Virus record (IMG/VR): IMGVR_UViG_3300038428_000448
Span: 1-64,000 of that record
Direction: 5' to 3' (one strand)
Length of the DNA: 64,000 nucleotides
Source of the DNA: a virus
Both the position numbers and the translations under genes were made by a program. Under the pieces are notes generated by a model. The model ran no database searches. It was not told where the DNA came from and was given only the letters and a program-made list of their open reading frames with translations. Positions 22,901 through 30,215 of this stretch are shown one piece after another; within the stretch, counting starts at the first letter, position 1, and the number at the start of each line of letters is the position of its first letter.

Positions 22901-24124
22901 TTACATGAAAAATTTATTTTCCAATGGAACGGAAAGAACTTCATTATTCATTAAACAAATTCGTTTTACCCTTACGTCAGCAATAGCGCCTCCTAATGAC
23001 AGTGATTCCTTGTGATAACCTTCATACAATTTATGATAAAGTTCATTTACTTTTTCATAATTTACACTCTTTGGAAGCGTGGTCGTTTTGTAAGCTTCAT
23101 CCAATTTCTTTTGCGTGGATTCTGCAAATTCCATGACCTGCTCATAAGACCATGCACCGTTTTTGACGGCCAAGATTTCTTCACGGTCAGGACGCTTGAC
23201 AACAACCTTGTGGTCATTCAAGATTTCCAAACCCATTCGCATCAATCTGACAAGGTGTGAAGCATGTTTGGTATCATAACCGGATTTGACTTCCAATTCA
23301 TGTCTTGCCGGATTCCTATTCTTCTTCCAATTAAGCCAAGAATTGTAAGCTTCCATTTCCTTTTTGTAAAGTCTTTCCCTTTGCAGAATATCAACAATTT
23401 CTTCCTTCAAGTTGTATTCCTTGGACAAACGTTCAATGACACCGGCTTCATACATTTGAGGCCAATTACCTTCATTAACATCAACCTGTGAAACATTTTC
23501 AACGAGTTCCCAAATGGTTGATTTTAATTCATCGCGTTCCATTTCACTCAACGGAAATTGTGAAAGATTCCAGCGTTCAACTTCGGACTTGATTAAGCCA
23601 AAGATATCGTTCATTTGCTTTGGACGTTCAGCCGGCAGACCAAAATCTTCTCTTTTTGGTTGCTGAATTTCACCACGAACAATCCATTTTCTATGTCGTT
23701 CAATTTTTTTGGCTTGTGCATACGCATAACCGGCGAAGGTAAACTTTGCCTTGGATGATAGAAATAAATCTCTGTTCTCCATAAGAGCATCCATAGGAGA
23801 ATGAAAAACAAAGTGGTCGGTTGGGTCAGTCCACAATAATTCAATGATGTTTGGATTGACATTAGCGGCTAAAACCATGAACTTTTTCAAGGAATAAAGT
23901 GTGGATTCAAACTTAGGATTCTTTGGATTTTTTAAATGTGCCAAAAGTTCCTCAATTGCAGGATTATTCTCCGCCTGCTCAAATCGGTGAAAAAGATTAT
24001 TTTCCACTTCCTTTGGCGGAATAACAATACCCTTAACATCCACGTCTGATAACTCATTGTTCAGGCCATAAGCTTGTGAACCGTGAAGGGTTATATAGAT
24101 TGTATTTGGGACAAGCCACTTCAT
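22901..24124 (-). CDS. RlaP-like predicted nucleotidyltransferase (pol-beta fold)
   Basis: A 407-residue protein. HGSQAYGL followed by SDVDVKGI (residues 14-32) is the G-S-x(n)-D-x-D metal/NTP-binding motif of pol-beta-fold nucleotidyltransferases; with the following ESTLYSLKKFMVLAANVNPN and IIELLW it fits the COG3541/RlaP group linked to RNA repair. The C-terminal half is helical with KKNRNPARHELEVKSGYDTK and AYKTTTLP. Substrate unknown; phage copies may repair host-cleaved tRNA. A textbook host-type promoter (24131-24159) sits six bases before the ATG, predicting early, nearly leaderless expression of this gene and the small genes after it. Confidence 0.8.
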   Translation of the reverse strand: MKWLVPNTIYITLHGSQAYGLNNELSDVDVKGIVIPPKEVENNLFHRFEQAENNPAIEELLAHLKNPKNPKFESTLYSLKKFMVLAANVNPNIIELLWTDPTDHFVFHSPMDALMENRDLFLSSKAKFTFAGYAYAQAKKIERHRKWIVRGEIQQPKREDFGLPAERPKQMNDIFGLIKSEVERWNLSQFPLSEMERDELKSTIWELVENVSQVDVNEGNWPQMYEAGVIERLSKEYNLKEEIVDILQRERLYKKEMEAYNSWLNWKKNRNPARHELEVKSGYDTKHASHLVRLMRMGLEILNDHKVVVKRPDREEILAVKNGAWSYEQVMEFAESTQKKLDEAYKTTTLPKSVNYEKVNELYHKLYEGYHKESLSLGGAIADVRVKRICLMNNEVLSVPLENKFFM

Positions 24125-24130
24125 GAAGAA

Positions 24131-24159
24131 AGTATATCAGAATGGGCGTAAAATGTCAA
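24131..24159 (-). promoter_or_regulatory. Sigma70-type promoter
   Basis: On the minus strand: TTGACA (24154-24159), a 17-base spacer, TATACT (24131-24136), then six bases and the ATG at 24124. With normal -10 to +1 spacing the transcript would begin at about the start codon, so the mRNA is predicted to be leaderless. Confidence 0.8.
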
Positions 24160-24163
24160 GCGT

Positions 24164-24508
24164 TCACAAAATATTATCTTGTAGTTCTTTTTTATGACCT
24201 TTTAAAAGACGAATTTTTGCTTTTTGTTTCCATTGGTCTGCTTGTAATTGCCATAATAATTGAAGTTCATAATCAGATGCATTCCAATAATCATCAAGTA
24301 TTCTGATTCGCCTTTTCAATCTATGCAATACCAATTTTTCATCAACATATTTACCCGTAATAAATCTACAATATTCACAACCACACTCTTTTCGCCAACA
24401 TTGATGTGTATGGCGATTGCGCAAAATAGAAAACAAACGTTCAACTGTGTCACCAAAGCGAGCGTCTGCTTCCTTTTGAACACGGTGAAGTATTTCTTTA
24501 GGAGTCAC
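24164..24508 (-). CDS. Small zinc-binding protein, paralogue of next upstream gene
   Basis: A protein of about 114 residues from a GTG at 24508. That start is chosen because VTPKEILHRVQKEADARFGD then aligns with MTPQQIHNRVQKEADARFGE of the gene upstream; an ATG at 24529 would overlap that gene by 32 bases. After the shared helix comes a Cys cluster (CWRKECGCEYC) likely to bind zinc, then a basic helical tail (LHRLKRRIRIL). Function unknown. Confidence 0.6.
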   Translation of the reverse strand: MTPKEILHRVQKEADARFGDTVERLFSILRNRHTHQCWRKECGCEYCRFITGKYVDEKLVLHRLKRRIRILDDYWNASDYELQLLWQLQADQWKQKAKIRLLKGHKKELQDNIL

Positions 24509-24698
24509 GGCAATTCTCACAAACTTCAATTAATTGACCTTTATAGTGTTGAAAATACAAACCATCACAATAACATCGCCTAACACAATTTTTTAGTTTT
24601 TGTTCATATTCCAAAAGAAAAAGAAGACGCTCGATGGTTTCACCAAAACGAGCGTCTGCTTCTTTTTGAACCCGATTATGTATTTGCTGGGGCGTCAT
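24498..24698 (-). CDS. Small zinc-binding protein, tandem paralogue
   Basis: The start is taken at 24698 (MTPQQIHNRVQKEADARFGE), giving 66 residues; the ATG at 24728 would overlap the upstream gene by 53 bases. It shares its first ~24 residues with the gene at 24164-24508 and continues into Cys motifs C-V-R-R-C-Y-C and C-E-N-C, a probable zinc site. The pair looks like a tandem duplication with diverged zinc ends. Confidence 0.6.
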   Translation of the reverse strand: MTPQQIHNRVQKEADARFGETIERLLFLLEYEQKLKNCVRRCYCDGLYFQHYKGQLIEVCENCRDS

Positions 24699-25077
24699 CG
24701 GTCTTGGCTTCTGCCGGTTGGCCACCACCCTTTACCAATTCATACAATTTATCCCACACGCCCTTTTCTGTAGCATTAGTGACTACAGTTTCAATTTTGG
24801 CAAGCTTCTCTTCCAATTGTTTTTTTGCCTTGAATGCTTTTTCAGAAAATGTTTCAGCTTTGGTTCCATCCGCCGCAATAGCTACTTGGTCGGGCTTGGA
24901 AGCCTTTCGCAAATCACGAAAAGTATCTTCCGATAGTTTGATTGCGGAGGCAAGAGCATCAGCTCTCTTGGTTACTTCTGCAGTAACCAATTTGTCCACA
25001 ACCGCCGTTATTACTTTCTCAGAACCGAGCTTTTCAACTTGTTCTGCCACTGCTATGTTTATTGATTTTGGTGTCAT
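24676..25077 (-). CDS. Unknown helical protein
   Basis: Start at 25077 (MTPKSINIAVAEQVEKLGSE), 133 residues; the longer reading from 25116 would begin inside the predicted promoter. Entirely helical and rich in Ala, Lys and Glu (KLVTAEVTKRADALASAIKL, then KAKKQLEEKLAKIETVVTNA), probably a coiled coil, with a disordered acidic C-terminus. Its MTPKSI start resembles the MTPQQI/VTPKEI starts of the two genes that follow, so the three may be distant paralogues. Function unknown. Confidence 0.6.
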   Translation of the reverse strand: MTPKSINIAVAEQVEKLGSEKVITAVVDKLVTAEVTKRADALASAIKLSEDTFRDLRKASKPDQVAIAADGTKAETFSEKAFKAKKQLEEKLAKIETVVTNATEKGVWDKLYELVKGGGQPAEAKTDDAPANT

Positions 25078-25087
25078 AAGTGGAAAA

Positions 25088-25116
25088 AGGATACCACACC
25101 TTATTACAAAAGTCAA
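25088..25116 (-). promoter_or_regulatory. Sigma70-type promoter
   Basis: Minus strand: TTGACT (25111-25116), a 17-base spacer, TATCCT (25088-25093), with the ATG at 25077 ten bases later. It lies between the epimerase stop and this gene and supports the shorter start. Confidence 0.65.
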
Positions 25117-25119
25117 TTA

Positions 25120-26118
25120 TTAAAGCGAACCGGCATTCCCCGTATGATATTGCTGCTCAATCCATTTGTAAGTAATGGCTAAACCTTTGTTTAATGACGT
25201 GTGTGGTTCCCAACCAAATACCTTCTTTATAAATGTATTGTCAGAATTCCGGCCAGCAACACCTTTGGGTGCAGTAAGGTCATAATGGCGATTAAGTTTT
25301 ACACCTGCAATTTTTTCAATTTTCGAGAGTAATTCATTGACAGAAACAAGTTCGCTGGAACCAAGGTTTATCGGTGTAGCAATCAATTTGTCACAATGCA
25401 TAATCATGTCAATACCTTTCACACAATCACTGATATACATAAAGCTTCGGGTAGCCGTGCCATCACCCCAAATAGTGATGTTCATATCCTTTTTATCAAT
25501 AGCTTCAATGACTTTGCGGCATAATGCTGCAGGTGCCTTTTCACGGCCTCCATTCCAAGTACCATTCGGTCCATAAACATTATGGAAACGGGCCATAAAC
25601 GTCTTCATACCACGTTCATGCCAATATTCCTGACAAACCATTTCTGAAAATAACTTTTCCCAACCGTAACCTCGCTCGGCCATTGCTGGATAAGCATCAG
25701 ACTCTTTCAATGCTTGAACTTTGGGGTCTTGTTGTAGTAAAGTATTATATGCACATGCAGAACTTGAAAAGAAATAACGATTTGCTCCTGCTTTATAGGC
25801 GGCATCAATCATATACATATTAATAAGAACCGAACGCATGCATTCCACACGAAACCGTTCTATAAATCCCATACCGCCCATATCGGCCGCAAGTTGATAA
25901 ACTTCAACCGCACCTTCACAAACACGTTTGCAATTTTCCTCACTACTTACATCAAAACAAAGATTGGTCACACCGGGAACCCGAAGACACCATTCGTAAA
26001 GAGGTTTCTTATCCACTGCTCGAATGTTGTTAAAACCTCTTTTTTTAAAATATAGAGCCAAATTCCCACCTATAAACCCACCTGCACCGGTGATAACAAT
26101 TAAATCATTTTTTTTCAT
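25120..26118 (-). CDS. NAD-dependent epimerase, GDP-mannose 3,5-epimerase-like
   Basis: A 332-residue extended short-chain dehydrogenase. ITGAGGFIGGNLA at residues 9-21 is the NAD-binding GxxGxxG loop; SSSACAYN and Y-G-W-E-K carry the catalytic Ser/Tyr/Lys. The stretch HNVYGPNGTWNGGREKAPAA closely follows the hallmark of GDP-D-mannose 3,5-epimerases, as do VYQLAADMGGMGFI and RSFMYISDCV. That enzyme converts GDP-mannose to GDP-L-galactose/gulose. A phage copy would feed glycosylation of virion proteins, DNA or host surface sugars; no glycosyltransferase is recognised in this window. Length is normal for the family. The substrate is inferred from motif resemblance only. Confidence 0.88.
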   Translation of the reverse strand: MKKNDLIVITGAGGFIGGNLALYFKKRGFNNIRAVDKKPLYEWCLRVPGVTNLCFDVSSEENCKRVCEGAVEVYQLAADMGGMGFIERFRVECMRSVLINMYMIDAAYKAGANRYFFSSSACAYNTLLQQDPKVQALKESDAYPAMAERGYGWEKLFSEMVCQEYWHERGMKTFMARFHNVYGPNGTWNGGREKAPAALCRKVIEAIDKKDMNITIWGDGTATRSFMYISDCVKGIDMIMHCDKLIATPINLGSSELVSVNELLSKIEKIAGVKLNRHYDLTAPKGVAGRNSDNTFIKKVFGWEPHTSLNKGLAITYKWIEQQYHTGNAGSL

Positions 26119-26126
26119 AGTTAAAA

Positions 26127-26651
26127 TTATTTTGATAAATTTTCAAACGGCTTCTCACAAAGCAAATCTACAAACACCATGATTTCCTTGTAAGTTTTAT
26201 CATCCTTGGAAAAATTCCAACGTTTGGTGGCTACTTCATCGATATAATCCTTCAACGAAGAACCAAATTCTTCTGAACGAGCTTTCCAATCACATACCAT
26301 TTCCGCCACATAAACTCTTGGCATTTTTTGTATTTCACCCCAATATTCCGGGTGGTGTGGATTGATTTTGCGATGATGATTGACTGCCATTTTCATCTTC
26401 AATTTGGCAGATTCTTCTTTGGTAGGGGCGCCGGGAGCCATGTTATCCCATTCAATTCCATGAAATTTTGATGCGTCATGAACAAAACCGTTGGCTATCA
26501 GGTCGTGGCCCAATTCTATTTCACCGTTCATTATTAATTTTTCACCAAGAAGAAGGCAATTGTCTTCAACATTGCGCATATGCCGGGTAATACCACGAAT
26601 TTTCTCCATAGTTTTTTCGGCTTCCTTGTGGATTCTCTCGGTCTTTTTCAT
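26127..26651 (-). CDS. DUF5662-like protein
   Basis: A 174-residue protein matching the DUF5662 pattern: an HDASKF motif (about 73-78), AVNHHRKINPHHPEYW, then MPRVYVAEMVCDWKARSEEF. The conserved His/Asp residues suggest a metal site like that of HD-type hydrolases, but no activity is established for the family as far as I know. It sits between the epimerase and NADAR genes with gaps of eight and four bases, so one transcript is likely. Confidence 0.8.
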   Translation of the reverse strand: MKKTERIHKEAEKTMEKIRGITRHMRNVEDNCLLLGEKLIMNGEIELGHDLIANGFVHDASKFHGIEWDNMAPGAPTKEESAKLKMKMAVNHHRKINPHHPEYWGEIQKMPRVYVAEMVCDWKARSEEFGSSLKDYIDEVATKRWNFSKDDKTYKEIMVFVDLLCEKPFENLSK

Positions 26652-26655
26652 ATCT

Positions 26656-27171
26656 TTATTTCCAAAATTCTCTTATTTTCATCAACAATTTACCAAGGTT
26701 ATTTTGCCCACCCAACTTGATATCCACACCCCAAAAGGTATCTTTCCAATGATTTGTTTCTTCCAAAAACTTGTTGCCTGTATCGAGAAGTTTTTGACGC
26801 AATTCCTTGTTTCTGTAAAATTTATCAAAAAGTATGATAGACATTACCTCATATCTTCTACCATCCCATTCCTCTTTTGAGGAATCCATCAATGGATGTT
26901 TCTTCCATTCCTTTTTTGATTGATTGGAAGAGCAAGCTTGAAGATGATGGCGAAAATCAGAATCTATCTTTGCAGCTTGATAAGCATTTTCCGAAGACGG
27001 ATATAACAATCCTTCAAAATATACAGGACACCCATGAAAATTTGACAGCCACCGATAATCACCAAAGAAACCTTTAACATTGTCGTTATCATGAATGGCA
27101 TATAATTTCCAATCGCCAAATTTGTAGAAATTTCCCACAACAGGAGTTTCGTTAAACATTAATTCTGACAT
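26656..27171 (-). CDS. NADAR (YbiA-like) domain protein
   Basis: A 171-residue protein with the NADAR signature: RWLSNFHGCPVYFEG, Y-P-S-S-E-N-A-Y-Q-A-A-K and the C-terminal DTFWGV then GGQNNLGKLLMKIRE. NADAR proteins are N-glycosidases acting on ADP-ribose-linked substrates, including reversal of guanine ADP-ribosylation. Here it may protect phage nucleic acid or metabolites from NAD-based host defence, or balance the ADP-ribosyltransferase-like protein at the left edge; both are inference. A possible terminator of the gene upstream lies before it. Confidence 0.85.
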   Translation of the reverse strand: MSELMFNETPVVGNFYKFGDWKLYAIHDNDNVKGFFGDYRWLSNFHGCPVYFEGLLYPSSENAYQAAKIDSDFRHHLQACSSNQSKKEWKKHPLMDSSKEEWDGRRYEVMSIILFDKFYRNKELRQKLLDTGNKFLEETNHWKDTFWGVDIKLGGQNNLGKLLMKIREFWK

Positions 27172-27220
27172 ATATTTTGACGACTTAATCTCTAAGTTCT
27201 CTTCTCCGAACCAAATATTT

Positions 27221-27243
27221 CAAAATCCAACTTCTTTGTTGGA
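27221..27243 (-). terminator. Possible intrinsic terminator
   Basis: A 6-base-pair stem (27226-27231 with 27238-27243) with a 6-base loop, followed on the minus strand by TTTTG. It lies 45 bases after the stop of the gene at 27288-27722, in the 116-base gap before the NADAR gene. The stem is modest, so it is tentative. Confidence 0.45.
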
Positions 27244-27287
27244 GATATTTATACTGCTCAATCAATTTAGAAAACCAATATGATGAT

Positions 27288-27722
27288 TTAGAACTTTCCA
27301 TCCGTAATCAGAACTCTTGTTAATTCCTTTGTTTTAATGCGAATCTTCTTTTCTTTTGTAAACTTGGCTTTCAACCCTTCAAACAGTTCAACAAGATTGG
27401 TCATCATGTGTTTTTTCCGCTTGGCGGCCTCGTTTTGAGACTTGGCTGCATCTTTCAATTTGCTAAGAATCAAACCAGCATCAGCATCGGCTTCTTGCTG
27501 AACCACCCAACCGGCGATTTCTTTTCCGGTCAGAAATCCCTCTTTATCATTCAAAACGATAACATATTCCCATTTTTGCTTTGGACCGGCTGTCGCAGCA
27601 TTGTCGGCTTTAATTTCTTCAGCGACTTCCTCAAGTTCTTTGATGACTTCAGCGACTTTAATAGGGTCAAAATGCTTTTCAAGCAATTTCGCTTCTACTT
27701 CTTCAATGGCTATTTTACTCAT
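27288..27722 (-). CDS. Unknown helical protein
   Basis: A 144-residue protein, unrecognised. Two helical parts (VEAKLLEKHFDPIKVAEVIK, and ILSKLKDAAKSQNEAAKRKK) flank a beta-like KWEYVIVLNDKEGF segment. Preceded by AAAGGAAT as ribosome-binding site and a host-type promoter at 27750-27778, so probably early. Bounded by terminators on both sides, it is probably a single-gene transcript. Confidence 0.65.
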   Translation of the reverse strand: MSKIAIEEVEAKLLEKHFDPIKVAEVIKELEEVAEEIKADNAATAGPKQKWEYVIVLNDKEGFLTGKEIAGWVVQQEADADAGLILSKLKDAAKSQNEAAKRKKHMMTNLVELFEGLKAKFTKEKKIRIKTKELTRVLITDGKF

Positions 27723-27749
27723 TTTTATATTCCTTTTGTTGACGTTAAA

Positions 27750-27778
27750 ACAATATCACAAAATCAATGGTTTGTCAA
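27750..27778 (-). promoter_or_regulatory. Sigma70-type promoter
   Basis: Minus strand: TTGACA (27773-27778), a 17-base spacer, TATTGT (27750-27755), then a leader of about 20 bases with AAAGGAAT before the ATG at 27722. Confidence 0.75.
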
Positions 27779-27790
27779 TGGAAACATGGA

Positions 27791-27823
27791 CAATAAAAAT
27801 CCCCATAGTATAAACTATGAGGG
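27791..27823 (-). terminator. Intrinsic terminator
   Basis: CATAGT/ACTATG (27804-27809 with 27814-27819) plus three G-C pairs beyond a one-base bulge, followed on the minus strand by ATTTTTATT. It lies about 37 bases past the stop of the gene at 27860-28207 and immediately before the promoter at 27750-27778, so it separates the capsid-assembly transcript from the accessory genes. Confidence 0.65.
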
Positions 27824-27859
27824 AAATCAAATTATTGTAATATTGAGTTAAGTATTATT

Positions 27860-28207
27860 TTATTCCCATATTCCTTGCCCACCTTCTTCTTCTATCATGT
27901 CTCTAGCCGTTTCCATAGCTTGCTGAATGGCAGAATCATATTTACCGTCTTTTAACAAAACCTCTATTGCATCCAATCCATTAGCAAAAGTCGCAGTATC
28001 AGCCAAATCGGCTGATGATAATCCAAGTCTTCGTTCCAAAACCGTATCTATCAATTTTACGGCAGTTTTTCTATCACCAAGTTCTTTTCGCCATTTTTCA
28101 AGTGTAGCAATGCTTTTTGGAGATAATGCTTCATTCACTCTTTTTTCAAACAATTTAGCTTGTTTTACAATTTCTGAAATTATCAATCTTAATTGTGATT
28201 TTTTCAT
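27860..28207 (-). CDS. Small unknown protein with capsid-targeting-like N-terminus
   Basis: Start at 28207 (MKKSQLRLIISEIVKQAKLF), four bases after the previous gene; 115 residues. The N-terminus is almost the same pattern as MTKKQLKWLIKEIVQQINE at 13987 and MKRTQLKSFVRNIVKEAILK at 32441. The rest is helical and acidic (ALSPKSIATLEKWRKELGDR, then LEVLLKDGKYDSAIQQAMET as EVLLKDGKYDSAIQQAMETA). It is the last gene of the prohead-protease transcript, ended by the terminator at 27791-27823. May be a capsid-internal protein. Confidence 0.6.
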   Translation of the reverse strand: MKKSQLRLIISEIVKQAKLFEKRVNEALSPKSIATLEKWRKELGDRKTAVKLIDTVLERRLGLSSADLADTATFANGLDAIEVLLKDGKYDSAIQQAMETARDMIEEEGGQGIWE

Positions 28208-28211
28208 AATT

Positions 28212-28466
28212 TTAAAATATTTTATCCCAACAAGAATTACAAATCCCACTTTTGAGGATTTCTCGTTCGTCAGGCTTTAGATATGGAAAGGCATTTTGAA
28301 TCAACGTACCTGCACGCCATCTTTCATAATCACGTTTTTCAACTGTCACCGAATTCTCTTTTTTACAAAGAGGACATATTCTCTTAATTGTTATTTTTGA
28401 AGAAACATCTATCTCTTTTACAAGTTTGAATTGATTTCCATTAACATTTTCAAATAGTTTCTTCAT
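28212..28466 (-). CDS. Small zinc-ribbon protein
   Basis: An 84-residue protein with C-P-L-C (RICPLCKKEN) and C-N-S-C near the C-terminus (GICNSCWDKIF), a typical four-Cys zinc ribbon split by a helical AFPYLKPDEREILK. It lies one base after the prohead protease stop and five bases before the next start, so it belongs to the capsid-assembly transcript. Role unknown. Confidence 0.65.
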   Translation of the reverse strand: MKKLFENVNGNQFKLVKEIDVSSKITIKRICPLCKKENSVTVEKRDYERWRAGTLIQNAFPYLKPDEREILKSGICNSCWDKIF

Positions 28467-28467
28467 T

Positions 28468-29097
28468 TTATCCGATTTCAGTCAAGATGTCCCTAATAAT
28501 GGTTTCAATTCTTTCCCATTTTTGATTGATGGGATTTTGAACCATGTTTTTTACACCTTCCTGAAGATTGCCTGATGGAAACATGAAGGCGCCCCTTGTG
28601 CTTGGATTGGATACAAAGTCGAAAGCAATGAGTTCAAAATCATCTTGAACCACATCTGCTTCTTCGTTCATACTCTTATTGACTGTTCCCAATCCACGAC
28701 TAGAAATACCCAATCGAATATTAGCTTTGAACAATTCTCTTAAAATATTTCCATTTGGGGTGGGTAAAACTTCCACCGTTCCTATAAGGTCGTCGCCTTC
28801 CCAATGCATTTCCACAACATTATGGGAAACGTTTTGAAGATTGACCACGGAAGATTCCGGGTGGTCCAATTCACCCAAAGCTCGTCTTTCTTTTATGAAA
28901 TTTTCCTCATATTTTTTAGATTCACGAAAGAGAGTGTCCTTGGGATACATTCTACCGTTTTGGTTCTTTATACCAGCACGCTGTAAAATACCCTTGACAA
29001 CCAATCTTCTTCCATCAGAACGAATGGCTTCCTCAAAGAGATTGTCTTTGACAAACTCGAAAGTTATACAATCTACCAATAATTGTTTAGTGTTCAT
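28468..29097 (-). CDS. 21: Prohead maturation protease, T4 gp21-like
   Basis: A 209-residue protein of the gp21/family S80 pattern: LVVKGILQRAGIKNQNGRMY, then ALGELDHPESS carrying the catalytic-type His, and RLGISSRGLGTV carrying the Ser, followed by ELIAFDFVSNPSTRGAF. In T4 it cuts scaffold and capsid after (I/L)-x-E; such sites are visible here in the scaffold, capsid protein, portal tail and several others. It is encoded between the core proteins and a zinc-ribbon gene, and is separated from scaffold and capsid genes by about 11 kb of unrelated genes, unlike the contiguous T4 order. Confidence 0.92.
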   Translation of the reverse strand: MNTKQLLVDCITFEFVKDNLFEEAIRSDGRRLVVKGILQRAGIKNQNGRMYPKDTLFRESKKYEENFIKERRALGELDHPESSVVNLQNVSHNVVEMHWEGDDLIGTVEVLPTPNGNILRELFKANIRLGISSRGLGTVNKSMNEEADVVQDDFELIAFDFVSNPSTRGAFMFPSGNLQEGVKNMVQNPINQKWERIETIIRDILTEIG

Positions 29098-29101
29098 AAT
29101 T

Positions 29102-30214
29102 TTAAACGTTCCATCCTACTTCTTTGATATATTCCAAAAGATAATATCTACCATTTTTAACTATATCAATGGAACCCTTTGAATGTTTTCCATAAAGTGT
29201 TTGTTGTCTCATGGAATCAATCGCAGCCAATCGGACATCTCTACCATCCACATTACTTATCATGTGGCTTTCAGGAATTGACAACTGACAATGAATTGTA
29301 GTAGAATTTTTCCCTTCTGACAACATGGTTGACAAATCTTTCATATAAGGGAAGAAATTAACCTTGTTATTTTCATTCTTTACATTATCGGACATAAATT
29401 CTACAAGGAACTTATTCAAGTCGTTTTGAACCTGTTCAGCCACAGGCAAACCCTTCTTTTTCTTTTTTCGCGGGTCTTCGGGTTCCGGTTCTGCTGGAGC
29501 AGGTTCCGCTGGTGCCGGAGCTTGCTTTGGAACTTGCTGTGGAGCCATTGGTGCCGGTTCCTGAGTATTGACTTGCGGAACAGCCTTGGGTGGTTGTTCT
29601 TCCGGTGTTGGCGGCGCACCACCCGGTGGAGCAACATTCGGTGATTCTTCCTTGCCGCCTGCTGTTGGTGGTTGACCTTCCGGTTCAACTTCGCCAGCGG
29701 CTGGTTTCTCTTCACTGCCCGGAGCCGGTTCAGAACCTTCACTTTCAATCTTGATATTGATACCCGGAGTCAAAAAATATTTTTTGTCATTTTGGTCGGT
29801 GGCTATGACCACATAATCCTTATACCAAAATTCCACGCTGATTTTCTTGACGTTTTCTATGGTGTAATCGGTCTTTGGTTGTCCATAGCCCCGCGATGAA
29901 TTTGCCACAATGGTTTTATTGAGCAACCTCTTGTTCATTTTGTCCAAGAGAATTTTCTTAGCTTCTGCTTCAGCCTTGTTTTTTTTATCCTCAAACGCCC
30001 TAAAGTCGCGGGTAAAATCATATTCCGATGGATCTTCAGGTTCAGGTGAAGTTTCAGGTGCAGGAGTTTCAGGTGCTGGTGTTTCCGGTAATCCAGCACT
30101 CATGCCTTGTGGGGGCGCAACCGGAGCAGGCACGGGAGCCGCCGGGCTCATTGCTGGCGGCTGTGGAGCCTGTTCAGTTAAATTCAACAAGTTTCTCAAT
30201 TTTAATCTTTTCAT
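29102..30214 (-). CDS. Candidate prohead core protein, Pro/Ala-rich
   Basis: A 370-residue protein. The N-terminus MKRLKLRNLLNLTE|QAP is short and basic and ends in L-T-E, like a cleavable capsid-targeting sequence. Pro/Ala/Glu-rich linkers flank a small beta domain (about 95-155, EFWYKDYVVIATDQNDKKYF); a second folded region occupies about 260-370 (LNKFLVEFMSDNVKNENNKV, then TTIHCQLSIPESHMISNVDG). It lies between the 741-residue protein and the protease with gaps of one and four bases. By position it corresponds to the T4 core-protein genes 67/68, but I see no sequence proof. Function inferred. Confidence 0.65.
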   Translation of the reverse strand: MKRLKLRNLLNLTEQAPQPPAMSPAAPVPAPVAPPQGMSAGLPETPAPETPAPETSPEPEDPSEYDFTRDFRAFEDKKNKAEAEAKKILLDKMNKRLLNKTIVANSSRGYGQPKTDYTIENVKKISVEFWYKDYVVIATDQNDKKYFLTPGINIKIESEGSEPAPGSEEKPAAGEVEPEGQPPTAGGKEESPNVAPPGGAPPTPEEQPPKAVPQVNTQEPAPMAPQQVPKQAPAPAEPAPAEPEPEDPRKKKKKGLPVAEQVQNDLNKFLVEFMSDNVKNENNKVNFFPYMKDLSTMLSEGKNSTTIHCQLSIPESHMISNVDGRDVRLAAIDSMRQQTLYGKHSKGSIDIVKNGRYYLLEYIKEVGWNV

Positions 30215-30215
30215 A

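Noticed and set aside
27246-27253. TATTTATA on the plus strand (TATAAATA on the minus strand) in the 116-base gap
   Set aside because: No plus-strand gene follows, and the minus-strand reading is not the form found before the other genes. Copies also occur inside genes (for example near 43450 and at 40654-40661), as expected by chance in AT-rich DNA, so only copies close to starts in the coding direction were listed.
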